From Streptomyces sp. NRRL B-24484 (lineage in GTDB: Bacteria > Actinomycetota > Actinomycetes > Streptomycetales > Streptomycetaceae), in the NCBI RefSeq assembly GCF_000717715.1, contig NZ_JOAI01000001.1, positions 372,001-436,000 on the forward strand: 64,000 nt of DNA, written 5' to 3'. Shown one piece after another: positions 20,614 through 29,266 of the stretch (position 1 is the stretch's first letter; each line of letters opens with the position of its first letter). The position numbers were made by a program, and so were the translations under genes. Under the pieces are notes generated by a model. That model made no database searches and had not been told where the DNA came from. It saw only the letters and a program-made list of their open reading frames with translations.

Positions 20614-21957
20614 GTGGCCGCGGGCGAGAACCCCCCGCCGCAGGCCGGGCAGACGCCGCACGGACTGCGGTCGGGGCTGCACGGGCTGACCACCCGGGGG
20701 CGGTCCTTCCTCGCCGCCGGGGTCACCGCCTCGCTGTGCGCGTACGTCTTCGGGCAGGACGCGCTGCTGCGGGTCGGCGTGCTGCTCGCGGCGCTGCCGC
20801 TGGCCTCCGCGATCTGGCTGCTGCGGACCCGCTACCGGGTGGCGGGCGGCCGCCGGCTGTCCCCGCACCGGACGCCGGCCGGCCAGGAGGCCCGGGTGCA
20901 CCTGCGGCTGGACAACGTGTCCCGGATGCCCACCGGCGTGCTGATGCTGGAGGACCGCGTCCCGTACGTGCTCGGGCCGCGGCCGCGGTTCGTGCTGGAC
21001 CGGGTCGAGCCGCACGGCTACCGCGAGGTGTCCTACCGGGTCCGGTCCGACCTGCGCGGCCGCTACCCGCTGGGCCCGCTGCAGCTGCGGCTCTCCGACC
21101 CGTTCGGGATGTGCGAGCTGGGCCGCTCCTTCAACGCCTCCGACGTGCTGACGGTGGTGCCGCAGGTGACGCCGCTGCCGCCGGTGCGGCTGCCGGGCGA
21201 GCGGGCCGGGCACGGCGACACCAACGCCCGGGCGCTGGCGCTGGCCGGCGACGACGACGTGATCCCGCGCGAGTACCGGCACGGCGACGACCTGCGCCGG
21301 GTGCACTGGAAGTCCACCGCGCGGTACGGCGAGCTGATGGTCCGCCGCGAGGAGCAGCCGCTGCGGGCGCACGCCGCGGTGCTGCTGGACACCCGGGAGA
21401 TCGCGCACCGCGGCACCGGGCCGGGCTCGTCCTTCGAGTGGGCGGTGAGCTGCGCGGCGTCCGTCGGTGTCCACCTGGTCGACCGGGGCTACCGGACGCG
21501 GCTGGTCACCGACACCGGCCACGCGGTGCCGTCCGCGGGCAACCAGGCCGGCACCACGCCCGCCGAGGCGAACGGGCTGCTGCTGGACGAGCTCGCGGTC
21601 GTCGGCAACTCCGACGGCGGCGGGCTGGCCCGCGCCGAGGAGGTGCTGCGCGGCGGCGAGGGCCTGCTGGTCGCGATCGTCGGCTCGCTCGACTCCGAGC
21701 AGCTGGAGCGGCTGTGCGGGCTGCGCCGCCGGGCCGCCGGCGCGGTGCTGTTCCTGCTCGACACGGCGACCTGGGCGGGCCTGCGGCACCTGCTGCCGGA
21801 CACCGCGGACGGTTCCTTCGAGGAGCAGGCGAAGACGCTGCGGCGGGCCGGCTGGACGGTGCTGCCGGTGAAGGCCGGCGCCTCGCTGCCCGAGCTGTGG
21901 CGCACGGCCGACCGCACCGAGCAGTCGAGCCCCTACCGAGACGAGGTCGGCACGTGA
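20614..21957 (+). CDS. DUF58 domain protein
   Basis: 447 residues with two N-terminal membrane helices (about 32-70) and a predicted cytoplasmic DUF58 region. The family motif YRHGDDLRRVHWKSTARYGE is complete. DUF58 proteins occur with MoxR ATPases and transglutaminase-like proteins; the substrate is not known. GTG start one base after the MoxR stop and GTGA overlap with the next gene show tight translational coupling. Confidence 0.88.
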   Translation: MAAGENPPPQAGQTPHGLRSGLHGLTTRGRSFLAAGVTASLCAYVFGQDALLRVGVLLAALPLASAIWLLRTRYRVAGGRRLSPHRTPAGQEARVHLRLDNVSRMPTGVLMLEDRVPYVLGPRPRFVLDRVEPHGYREVSYRVRSDLRGRYPLGPLQLRLSDPFGMCELGRSFNASDVLTVVPQVTPLPPVRLPGERAGHGDTNARALALAGDDDVIPREYRHGDDLRRVHWKSTARYGELMVRREEQPLRAHAAVLLDTREIAHRGTGPGSSFEWAVSCAASVGVHLVDRGYRTRLVTDTGHAVPSAGNQAGTTPAEANGLLLDELAVVGNSDGGGLARAEEVLRGGEGLLVAIVGSLDSEQLERLCGLRRRAAGAVLFLLDTATWAGLRHLLPDTADGSFEEQAKTLRRAGWTVLPVKAGASLPELWRTADRTEQSSPYRDEVGT

Positions 21958-24392
21958 CCACCCGGGCCCGATTGACGATCAGTGCGGCGACGGCGACCGT
22001 GCTCACCTCGACGTGCCTGCTGCCGCTGATCACCACGCACGGCTGGTTCGTGCAGGCCGTGCTGATGGTCCTGGTCGCGGCCGGGGCCGGCACCGGGCTG
22101 CGCCGGCTGGCCGTCTCCGGCTGGGCGGTGACGCCGTTGCAGCTGCTGGTCGTGCTGTACGCGCTGATGCTGCTGTCGGTGCGCCGGTCGATGACCTGGG
22201 GGCTGCTGCCCGGCGGCCGGGCGCTGGACGCGCTGAGCTCGCTGCTCACGCAGGCCGGCACGGACCTCGGCCAGTACGCGGTGCCGGCGCCGGACACGGC
22301 GGGCCTGCGGCTGGTGCTGGTCGGCTCGGTCGCGCTGGTCGCGGTCCTGGTGGACGCGCTGGCGGTGACGCACCGGCGGGCGGCGGCGGCCGGTCTGCCG
22401 CTGCTGGCGCTGTACTCGGTGGGCTGCGGCCTGTCCGGGGTGGGCTCGGGCTCGTGGATCTGGTTCCTGCCCGCGGCCGGCGGCTACCTGCTGCTGCTCC
22501 GCGCCGAGGGCCAGGACCGGCTGTCGCGCTGGGGCCGGGTGTTCAGCGGCACCGGCAAGGCGACGAACACGCCGCCGGTGCACAACGGGCACCGGGTCGG
22601 CGTGATCGCGCTGGTGCTGGCGGTGGCGGTGCCCGCGTTCCTGCCGCAGGCGGGCCTGGGCCTGGTCGGTGCGATAGCCGGCAACGGCGGTTCGGGCACC
22701 GGCAGCGGGTCGGGGTACCGGGTGACCTCGCTGAACCCGGTGGTGGCGCTGACCGAGAGCCTGCACCGGACGGACGCGGTGCCGCTGCTGCAGTACCGCA
22801 CCACGGCGCAGTCCGTCGGCGAGATGTACCTGCGGATCGGGGCGCTGGACGAGTTCAACGGCGTCGACTGGCGGTTCTCCCCGCAGAAGCTGCAGCAGCG
22901 GCCCGACCCGCTGCCGAAGCCGACGGGCCTGACCTCGTCGATCGCGGTCAGCCAGGCGAGCACCCACGTGGCGATCTCGAAGAACCTGCGGACGGACTGG
23001 CTGCCGCTGCCGTACCCGGCGAGCACCGTGTCGGTGCCGGGCAACTGGCGGTACGAGCCGGAGACCCGGACCCTGGTCGGCGCGGACGGCCAGAAGACGG
23101 ACGGCCTCACCTACGACGTGACCAGCCTGGACGTGCAGCCGACCGCGGAGCAGCTGCGCTCGGCCGGCCCCGTCCCCGCGGACCTGCCCGGTCGCTACCT
23201 GCAGCTGCCGGACTCGCTGCCGGCGCAGGTGGCGAGGACGGCGCAGGAGGTGACGGCGGGCAAGGACAACGCCTTCGACCGCGCGGTGGCGCTGCAGGAC
23301 TGGTTCACCTCGCCGGCGTTCCACTACGACACCGACATCGAGGCCGGCACCGGCAGCACGGCGATCCTGAAGTTCCTGCAGGACCGGCGGGGCTTCTGCG
23401 TGCACTTCGCGTCGACCATGGCCGCGATGGCCCGCACCCTGGGCATCCCCGCCCGGGTGGCGATCGGCTTCACGCCGGGCAGCACCACCGACGGCGCGTC
23501 GTACGTGGTGCGGTCGACGAACTACCACGCGTGGCCGGAGCTGTACTTCGCGGGCACCGGCTGGGTCCGGTTCGAGCCGACGCCGTCGGCCGGGCAGGGC
23601 GCGATCGTGCCGGGCTACACCCGCCCGGAGACCGCTCCGTCGGCGGGCGCGACCACTGCGCAGCCGACCGACGAGCCGAGCGGCGCCGCCTCGGCCTCGC
23701 CGGGTGCGACGAACAGCTGCGGCGGCGGCCACCGCGCGGAGGACTGCGCGGACCAGCAGACCGCCGCGGCGCAAAACCTGCAGGGCGAGCCGTGGTGGCT
23801 GTCCTGGCGGGTGCTCGCGACGTTCTCGCTGGTGGCGCTGGCCCTGGTGCTGCTGGCGGTGCCGGCGCTCTGGCGGGCCAGGCTGCGGCGGCGGCGGCTC
23901 GGCGCCGGACGCCACCTGGCGGGCGCCGAGCGGACGGTGCTCTCCGACGCGCAGGTGCTGGCCGCCTGGCAGGAGCTGATCGACTCGGCCTGGGACCTCG
24001 GCATCCCGCCGGACGACGCCAGCACGCCGCGCCGCACCGTGGCGCGGATCGCGCAGCTCGGCTCGTTGGACGGCGAGGCGCAGGCCGCGGCCGGCCGGGT
24101 CGCGCTCGCCACCGAGCAGGTGCTGTACGCCCGGGAGACCGGGCCGGTGCCGCCGCTCGGCGCGGACGTGCTGGCCACCCGGGAGGCGCTGCGGGCCTCG
24201 GTCGGCCGGTACGGCCGGCTGCGCGCGGTGCTGATGCCGCCGTCGGCGGCGCGGCTGTGGTGGCGGGCGACCGAGCGGGTCGGCGCGGTGCGGCAGGCGG
24301 TGCGCGGCCGCTTCGACGTGGCGGCGGGTGCGGTCCGCGGGGCCGTCCGGAAGGTGCTGCGGCGGCACCCCGAGGAGGGCGGCCGGTCCTGA
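21954..24392 (+). CDS. Transglutaminase-like membrane protein (TgpA family)
   Basis: 812 residues. About six hydrophobic helices in the first 230 residues are followed by a large extracytoplasmic region with a transglutaminase core: C482 (GFCVHFAST), H525 (NYHAWPELYF) and an acidic residue in FEPTP, where many relatives have Asp. An S/A/T-rich linker, one more helix (about 617-640) and a cytoplasmic DUF4129-like tail follow. The catalytic residues suggest an active cysteine amidase or peptidase at the cell surface; the substrate is unknown. Confidence 0.9.
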   Translation: MTTRARLTISAATATVLTSTCLLPLITTHGWFVQAVLMVLVAAGAGTGLRRLAVSGWAVTPLQLLVVLYALMLLSVRRSMTWGLLPGGRALDALSSLLTQAGTDLGQYAVPAPDTAGLRLVLVGSVALVAVLVDALAVTHRRAAAAGLPLLALYSVGCGLSGVGSGSWIWFLPAAGGYLLLLRAEGQDRLSRWGRVFSGTGKATNTPPVHNGHRVGVIALVLAVAVPAFLPQAGLGLVGAIAGNGGSGTGSGSGYRVTSLNPVVALTESLHRTDAVPLLQYRTTAQSVGEMYLRIGALDEFNGVDWRFSPQKLQQRPDPLPKPTGLTSSIAVSQASTHVAISKNLRTDWLPLPYPASTVSVPGNWRYEPETRTLVGADGQKTDGLTYDVTSLDVQPTAEQLRSAGPVPADLPGRYLQLPDSLPAQVARTAQEVTAGKDNAFDRAVALQDWFTSPAFHYDTDIEAGTGSTAILKFLQDRRGFCVHFASTMAAMARTLGIPARVAIGFTPGSTTDGASYVVRSTNYHAWPELYFAGTGWVRFEPTPSAGQGAIVPGYTRPETAPSAGATTAQPTDEPSGAASASPGATNSCGGGHRAEDCADQQTAAAQNLQGEPWWLSWRVLATFSLVALALVLLAVPALWRARLRRRRLGAGRHLAGAERTVLSDAQVLAAWQELIDSAWDLGIPPDDASTPRRTVARIAQLGSLDGEAQAAAGRVALATEQVLYARETGPVPPLGADVLATREALRASVGRYGRLRAVLMPPSAARLWWRATERVGAVRQAVRGRFDVAAGAVRGAVRKVLRRHPEEGGRS

Positions 24393-24417
24393 CCGGCGGC
24401 CCTGCGGCCGGTGCGAC

Positions 24418-24468
24418 GACGGCGCCGGGGGCTGACGGTTCGGTGAACCGTCCGCCCCCGGCGCCGTC
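24418..24468. terminator. Bidirectional terminator between convergent genes
   Basis: GACGGCGCCGGGGGC (24418-24432) and its complement GCCCCCGGCGCCGTC (24454-24468) form a 15-base perfect stem. The loop itself contains a second small palindrome (ACGGTTC / GAACCGT). It lies between the ends of the transglutaminase gene and the DUF3040 gene. Confidence 0.75.
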
Positions 24469-24492
24469 GGTCGTTCGTGGTTCCCGGGGTTC

Positions 24493-24876
24493 CTAGAGGC
24501 CGTCGTGTTCGTCGCGGCGGCGTTGCCAGCGCTGTTCCATCCGGTCCATCACGTTCGCCTTGCGGCGGGGAGCGGGGGATGCCTTGGGGCCCGATCCGTG
24601 CCCGAGGGCACCGCGCCGCCAACCGGTCACGGCAAGGACCGCGCAGCCAAGCATCACCAGGAAACCGATCACGCTCACCCAGATCAGCTGGGCGACCATG
24701 CCTCCCATCAGGAGACCGACGCCAGCCACGAACCCTGCGGCGGCCAGGTAGACCCTCCGACGGGTGTAGGTGCGCAGGCCGGTTCCCTCAAGCGCTGACG
24801 CGAATTTGGGATCTTCGGCGTACAGCGCTCGCTCCATCTGCTCGAGCAGTCGCTGCTCGTGCTCCGAGAGCGGCAC
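24493..24876 (-). CDS. DUF3040 membrane protein
   Basis: 127 residues. The N-terminus MPLSEHEQRLLEQMERALYAEDPKFASAL is diagnostic of DUF3040, an actinobacterial family of small membrane proteins with two helices (here about 42-60 and 63-84) and a basic tail. In streptomycetes this gene sits next to the dcw cluster, and I recall a report tying the homologue to division, which I could not confirm. GTG start with an AGGAGG site. Confidence 0.85.
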   Translation of the reverse strand: MPLSEHEQRLLEQMERALYAEDPKFASALEGTGLRTYTRRRVYLAAAGFVAGVGLLMGGMVAQLIWVSVIGFLVMLGCAVLAVTGWRRGALGHGSGPKASPAPRRKANVMDRMEQRWQRRRDEHDGL

Positions 24877-25148
24877 GGAGTCCTCCTACTCGTCGGTCGC
24901 GGGGCGACCGGTCCGCCACCCCTGGGCCTGATCCTGTGAGGTCCATATGCCCCAGGCGTTCGGGTGTCATGCTTTCCGGCTTTACCCAGATCATACGGTC
25001 CACAGGGCCGGTTCGGGGTGGTGGTGGACACGTGCCACCAACCACTTCGGAGCCGCCCTGCACCGGTGCAACGCCCCCGCCCGCGCACAAGTGCCCGGAT
25101 CATCGGAATCTCCGCAGACCAGGGGCGCCCGGGCGCCCGGCGGCGGGG

Positions 25149-25901
25149 TCAGACCAGGGCCGCCAGCAGGTGCAGCTGGGTCGCGACGGCGTGGAAGGCG
25201 GGCTCCTCGGCGGCCGCCAGCTCCAGCTTGAGCAGGGCCTCCATCGCGCCCGGTTCGGTGTCGACGAGCACCCCGGGGACGAGGTCGGCGAAGACCCGTA
25301 CACCGTGCACGGAGCGCACCTGGAGGCCGGCCGCGGAGGTCAGACCGGACAGCTCCTCGCCCGTGAAGCGGCGCGGCATCGGGTCAGCGGCGCCCCAGCG
25401 GCCGTCCTCGGCCTCCAGCACCGTGCGGGCCTCGACGAAGTGGCCGGCCAGGGCGCGGGCGAGCACCGCGCCGTTGCGGTTGGCGGCGAGCAGGCTCACC
25501 AGGCCGCCCTTGCGCAGCGTGCCGGCGAGGCTGCCGAGCGCCTCCGCCGGGTCGTCGACGACCTCCAGCACGCCGTGGCAGAGCGCCGCGTCGACCGATC
25601 CGGCCTCGACCACCTCGGGCAGCGTCTGGGTGTCGCCCTGCACCGCGCGGACGAGGTCGGTGACCCCGGCCTCGGCGGCGCGCCGCTCCAGCGCGAACAG
25701 CGCGTCCGGGCTCGGGTCGACGACCGTCACCCGGTGGCCGAGCCGGGCCACCGGCACGGCGAAGTTGCCGGTGCCGCCGCCCGTGTCGAGGACGTCCAGC
25801 ACCGGCCGGTCGAGCTCCGCGGAGCGCTGCTCCAGCGCGGTGCGCACCACCTCCCAGACCACGGCGGTACGCAGGGCACTGCGGGGACGCGTCGGGTACA
25901 C
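25149..25901 (-). CDS. SAM-dependent methyltransferase
   Basis: 250 residues with a class I methyltransferase fold. Motif I is LDTGGGTGNFAVPVA, motif II is VTVVDPSPDAL and motif IV is VDAALCHGVLEVVDD. It resembles UbiE/SmtA-type enzymes, but the substrate cannot be told from sequence. GTG start at 25901. The gene is separated from the DUF3040 gene by 272 bases, so they need not share a transcript. Confidence 0.82.
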   Translation of the reverse strand: MYPTRPRSALRTAVVWEVVRTALEQRSAELDRPVLDVLDTGGGTGNFAVPVARLGHRVTVVDPSPDALFALERRAAEAGVTDLVRAVQGDTQTLPEVVEAGSVDAALCHGVLEVVDDPAEALGSLAGTLRKGGLVSLLAANRNGAVLARALAGHFVEARTVLEAEDGRWGAADPMPRRFTGEELSGLTSAAGLQVRSVHGVRVFADLVPGVLVDTEPGAMEALLKLELAAAEEPAFHAVATQLHLLAALV

Positions 25902-26045
25902 GGCGGGGCTCCTCGGTACTGGGATCGATCACCGAACGCCACCACCTTAGGCCCTGCGCCGCCCGCCGACGGGTGCCCGCGCGGCCGCCGGCCCCGCCCC
26001 GGGCCGCGGCCGCGCGGGCCCGCCCCGGACGGGCCCGCGCGCAGG

Positions 26046-26567
26046 TCACTCCGCCAGCGGTAGGGACTGCTGGGGGGCGCCCGGGCCGAGGCCGAGCAGG
26101 CGCTCGACGATGCGCAGGTACAGCCCGGTGTTGCGGATCAGGTCGTCGGCGTCGCGGGCGGTCGCGGCGGTGCGGATTCCGGCCTCGGCGGCGGCCCTGC
26201 GCCGTGCGCCCGCGGAGAAGTAGACGGCCCACTCGGTGAGCTCCGGGGCCACCCCCGGCAACAGCTCCCAGGCGCTGCGGATGGCCTTGCGGCGGCGCGG
26301 GTGGGGATCGGGCCGACCGCGCACCGCGAGCACCGCGGCGGTGGTGCGCAGGGCGGCGAGGTGGGCGGTGGCGTAGCGCTCCAGCGGGTCCGGCAGGCTG
26401 CGGGCGGCGGTGAGGGTGCGGTGGGCCTGGCGGAGCAGGTCGAGGGCGGCGGGCGGGGCGGCGGCACGCCGCACCACGGGGTGGACGTCGGCGGGGCGGG
26501 TGCGTCCGGCGGGCAGGGTGTCGGCGACAGGGTGGCGGGTGACGCGCTCGGGGCGGCTGATGGTCAT
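26046..26567 (-). CDS. SAV_6107 family HEPN-like protein
   Basis: 173 residues, mostly helical. The core (PPAALDLLRQAHRTLTAARS, then YATAHLAALRTTAAVLAVRG) matches a streptomycete family described as HEPN-like. HEPN domains in general bind nucleotides or cleave RNA, but I see no clear RxxxxH motif, so RNase activity is not supported. I chose the ATG at 26567 for its GGGGGAG ribosome site; longer upstream reading has no family character. Confidence 0.7.
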   Translation of the reverse strand: MTISRPERVTRHPVADTLPAGRTRPADVHPVVRRAAAPPAALDLLRQAHRTLTAARSLPDPLERYATAHLAALRTTAAVLAVRGRPDPHPRRRKAIRSAWELLPGVAPELTEWAVYFSAGARRRAAAEAGIRTAATARDADDLIRNTGLYLRIVERLLGLGPGAPQQSLPLAE

Positions 26568-27053
26568 GGTCTCCCCCGGTCCGATGCGGGTGCCCGGGCC
26601 GGACGGCCCGCGCCCCTCCAGCGTGGCAACCGGCACTGACAATCCCGGGTGCGAACGGTCCGGCCGGGGCGCGGTCCCACGGCCCCGCGGGGTGCGGCGG
26701 CGGTGCGGCGGGGTGCGACGGCGGAACGTGCGGCGGGGGCGGCGGTGCCCGGCCGGACCGGCACCCCCGTCGCCGTCCTGCCCTGCTCCGCCGCCCCGCA
26801 CGTCCGCCGGAGGCCGTTCCCCCGGCCTCCGGTCTCCCCCGCTCGGGCCGTCCCCCCGGACCGCGCTCCGCCGCCCCGTGCCGGCGGTGCGCGGCCCCGA
26901 TCGGCCCGTGCACGCGACCGGGCCGGCCGGCCGGTCCCCCACTGGTGGCGGACGGCCCCGTCGCTTCCCGGGCGGAGCGTCGTGCGCCCCTCCCGGCGTC
27001 CACCACTATGGCGTCCCCACAGGTCAGCGGGTATCCGTCGGCGTACTCATTCG
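26568..27053. other. Gene-free, very G+C-rich intergenic stretch
   Basis: Between the divergent HEPN-like and DUF4126 genes. Open frames here have arginine/proline-rich composition typical of non-coding G+C-rich DNA, and none has a ribosome site plus a recognisable product. I see nothing in it until the palindrome at 27054. Confidence 0.5.
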
Positions 27054-27081
27054 GGGCCCTGAGTATCCGTACTCAGGGCCC
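27054..27081. promoter_or_regulatory. Palindromic operator-like element upstream of the DUF4126 gene
   Basis: GGGCCCTGAGTA (27054-27065) and TACTCAGGGCCC (27070-27081) are perfect complements around TCCG. A further TACTCA half-site lies at 27044-27049, and GTATCCGT occurs twice, at 27031 and 27063, 32 bases apart. No gene ends just upstream on the same strand, so an operator is more likely than a terminator. Confidence 0.6.
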
Positions 27082-27192
27082 GGCCGGTCGGCCGCGCGGG
27101 AACCGGCGGGCCGTGCGGCGCGTCCTTGCAGCACCGGTACGGTACGTCCCGACCGCCCGGGTGTCGGGCGGCCCTGCCGGAGGGGAGCAGAG

Positions 27193-27801
27193 TTGAGCAT
27201 CATCCCGTTGATCTTCACCAGCGGTTGGGCGAGCGGTGTCAACGCCTACGCCGTGGTCCTGCTGCTCGGCCTGTTCGGCCGGTTCGGCGGCGCGGAGTCC
27301 GTGCCGCAGTCGCTGGAGCGCACGGACGTGCTGATCGCCGCCGCGGTGCTGTTCCTCTGCGAGGCGGTGGCCGACAAGATCCCGTACGTGGACACGGTGT
27401 GGGACGTGGTGCACACCGTCATCCGCCCGGCCGCGGGCACCGTGGTCGGCGTGCTGCTGGCGAGCAACGACCCCGGCTCGCTGAACGGGATCGCGGCCGG
27501 CGCGCTCGGCGGTACGACGGCCCTGGTCAGCCACGGCATCAAGGCCTCGCTGCGGATGGCGGTCAACACCTCGCCCGAGCCCGCCTCGAACATCGTGGTC
27601 AGCCTGCTGGAGGACCTCTCGGTGGCCGGCCTGGTCACCCTGGCGGTCTTCCACCCGTGGGTGGCGGCCTCGGCGGCCGCGGTGCTGCTGGTGGTCGGGG
27701 TGCTGCTGGTCTGGTTCGCCGTCTCCCGCATCCGCCGCTTCCTCCAGCGCCGCCGCGAGCGCAGGGCCGCGCGCACCGCGACCGTCCAGCCGCAGTACTG
27801 A
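27193..27801 (+). CDS. DUF4126 family membrane protein
   Basis: 202 residues with about five hydrophobic helices. The sequence SGWASGVNAYAVVLLLGLFG at the start and the ALGGTTALVSHGIKASLR segment are typical of DUF4126, a family of unknown function. The start is TTG at 27193 behind AGGGGAG; no ATG or GTG in frame would preserve the first helix. A palindromic element lies about 110 bases upstream. Confidence 0.82.
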   Translation: MSIIPLIFTSGWASGVNAYAVVLLLGLFGRFGGAESVPQSLERTDVLIAAAVLFLCEAVADKIPYVDTVWDVVHTVIRPAAGTVVGVLLASNDPGSLNGIAAGALGGTTALVSHGIKASLRMAVNTSPEPASNIVVSLLEDLSVAGLVTLAVFHPWVAASAAAVLLVVGVLLVWFAVSRIRRFLQRRRERRAARTATVQPQY

Positions 27802-27850
27802 CGAGCACGTGGGGGCGGCAGCCCCCGGGTGACCTGCGCGGGTTCGCCCG

Positions 27851-27865
27851 TAGACTCAGCGCCCA
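27851..27865 (+). promoter_or_regulatory. -10 box for a probably leaderless mRNA
   Basis: TAGACT (27851-27856) ends eight bases before the ATG at 27865, and GTGACC lies 16 bases upstream of it. No ribosome site is present. The spacing puts the transcript start at or next to the ATG. Confidence 0.5.
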
Positions 27866-29250
27866 TGGCACGGATCGTCATCATCGGCGCAGGCATGGCC
27901 GGACTCGCGGCAGCGGCCCGGCTCGGCACCCTCGGCCACCGGGTGACGGTGTGCGAGGCCGCCCCGACGTACGGCGGCATGGTCGGCCGGTACGAACGGG
28001 ACGGCTTCGCCTTCGACACCGGGCCGGGCGTGCTCAACCTGCCGGCCGTCTACCGGGACCTGGCGCTGAAGAGCGGCCGGGAGCCGCTGGAGCAGCTGGT
28101 CGACCTCGTCCCGGTGGAGCCGGAGAGCCGGCACCTCTTCCCGGACGGCACCGACCTGGTGCTGCCGAACGCCTCCCGCGGCGGCGTCGCCAAGGCCCTG
28201 GACACGGCCTTCGGCGCCGGCTCGGGCGACCGCTGGGGCGAGGTGACGAACCGCGGGCGGGCGGTCTGGGAGGCCACCCGCCGCCCGCTGATGGAGGAGC
28301 CGCTGCCCGAGGGCCGGCTCGCCGACCCGTACCCGCGGCCGCCGCGCCGCGGCCCCGCCAAGTGGCTGCCGCGCGGCTCGTACACCCTCGGCGACGTGGC
28401 CCGCCGCGAACTCGGCGACCACCCCGGGCTGACGGCGCTGCTCACCGAGTACGCGACCCGGTTCGGCCTCGGGCCCGACGCTCCGGCCGGGGCGACCGTG
28501 CTGGCGTACATGGAGCAGTCCTTCGGCGTCTGGTACGTCCGCGGCGGCATCCGGGCGCTGGCCGACGCGGTGTTCCGCCGCTGCGAGCAGCGCGGCGCCG
28601 AGTTCCGCTTCGGCACCCGGGTCGCCGAGGTGCTGACCGCGGGTGGCCGGGCCTGCGGGGTGCTGACGGCCGACGGCGAGTGGATCGAGGCCGACCTGGT
28701 GCTCTCCTCCTCGCCCGACCCGGGCCTCGGGTGGGAGAAGCCGGGCGGCGGGCTCGGCCGGGTGCGGGTGCTGCTCGCCCTGCGCGGGGCCCGGCCGGAA
28801 GGCACCGTGCACCGGACGGTGGTGCACGCCGGGGGCGCGGACCGGGAGAGGGACGCGCTGCTGCACGAGGAGAGCGTCCCCGAGGGGCCGACCGTGCAGG
28901 TGCTGCGGCCGGACGACCCCTCCCTGGTACCGGACGCCGACCACGAGGCGGTCACCCTCACCGTCACCTGCGGGGTGCGCGGGAGCGACGACCTGGACGC
29001 CTACGCGGGCCGTCTGCTCGACCACCTGGCGAAGTCCGGGCTGGACCTGCGCGAGCGGGTGCTGTGGCGCGAGGTGCGGTCCACGGCGTGGGTTCCCGTC
29101 CCCTCGCTGGCGGGCGGCACCCTCAACCCGCCGAACGGGACGGGTGTCCCGGGCCTGTACCGGATCGGCGGCGGCGCCCACCCCGGCGGCGGGCTCGCCA
29201 GGGTCGGCATGTCCGCTTCGATCACCGCCGGGCTGATCGGCCCGGCCTGA
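27865..29250 (+). CDS. CrtI-like FAD-dependent oxidoreductase (phytoene desaturase family)
   Basis: 461 residues. The dinucleotide-binding motif GAGMAGLAAAARLGTLGHRVTVCEA begins at residue 7 (GAGMAGLAAAARLG). The family features FDTGPGVLNLP and the C-terminal GLYRIGGGAHPGGGLARVGMS are present, as in carotenoid desaturases. No carotenoid genes are adjacent except the polyprenyl synthetase 2 kb away, so the substrate is uncertain. It is probably translated from a leaderless mRNA. Confidence 0.8.
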   Translation: MARIVIIGAGMAGLAAAARLGTLGHRVTVCEAAPTYGGMVGRYERDGFAFDTGPGVLNLPAVYRDLALKSGREPLEQLVDLVPVEPESRHLFPDGTDLVLPNASRGGVAKALDTAFGAGSGDRWGEVTNRGRAVWEATRRPLMEEPLPEGRLADPYPRPPRRGPAKWLPRGSYTLGDVARRELGDHPGLTALLTEYATRFGLGPDAPAGATVLAYMEQSFGVWYVRGGIRALADAVFRRCEQRGAEFRFGTRVAEVLTAGGRACGVLTADGEWIEADLVLSSSPDPGLGWEKPGGGLGRVRVLLALRGARPEGTVHRTVVHAGGADRERDALLHEESVPEGPTVQVLRPDDPSLVPDADHEAVTLTVTCGVRGSDDLDAYAGRLLDHLAKSGLDLRERVLWREVRSTAWVPVPSLAGGTLNPPNGTGVPGLYRIGGGAHPGGGLARVGMSASITAGLIGPA

Positions 29251-29266
29251 CGCCCGGCCGCGGGGC

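Noticed and set aside
25973..26239. Small R/P/A-rich plus-strand frames between 25 and 27 kb
   Set aside because: Composition typical of antisense reading of G+C-rich DNA; no ribosome site or conserved domain.
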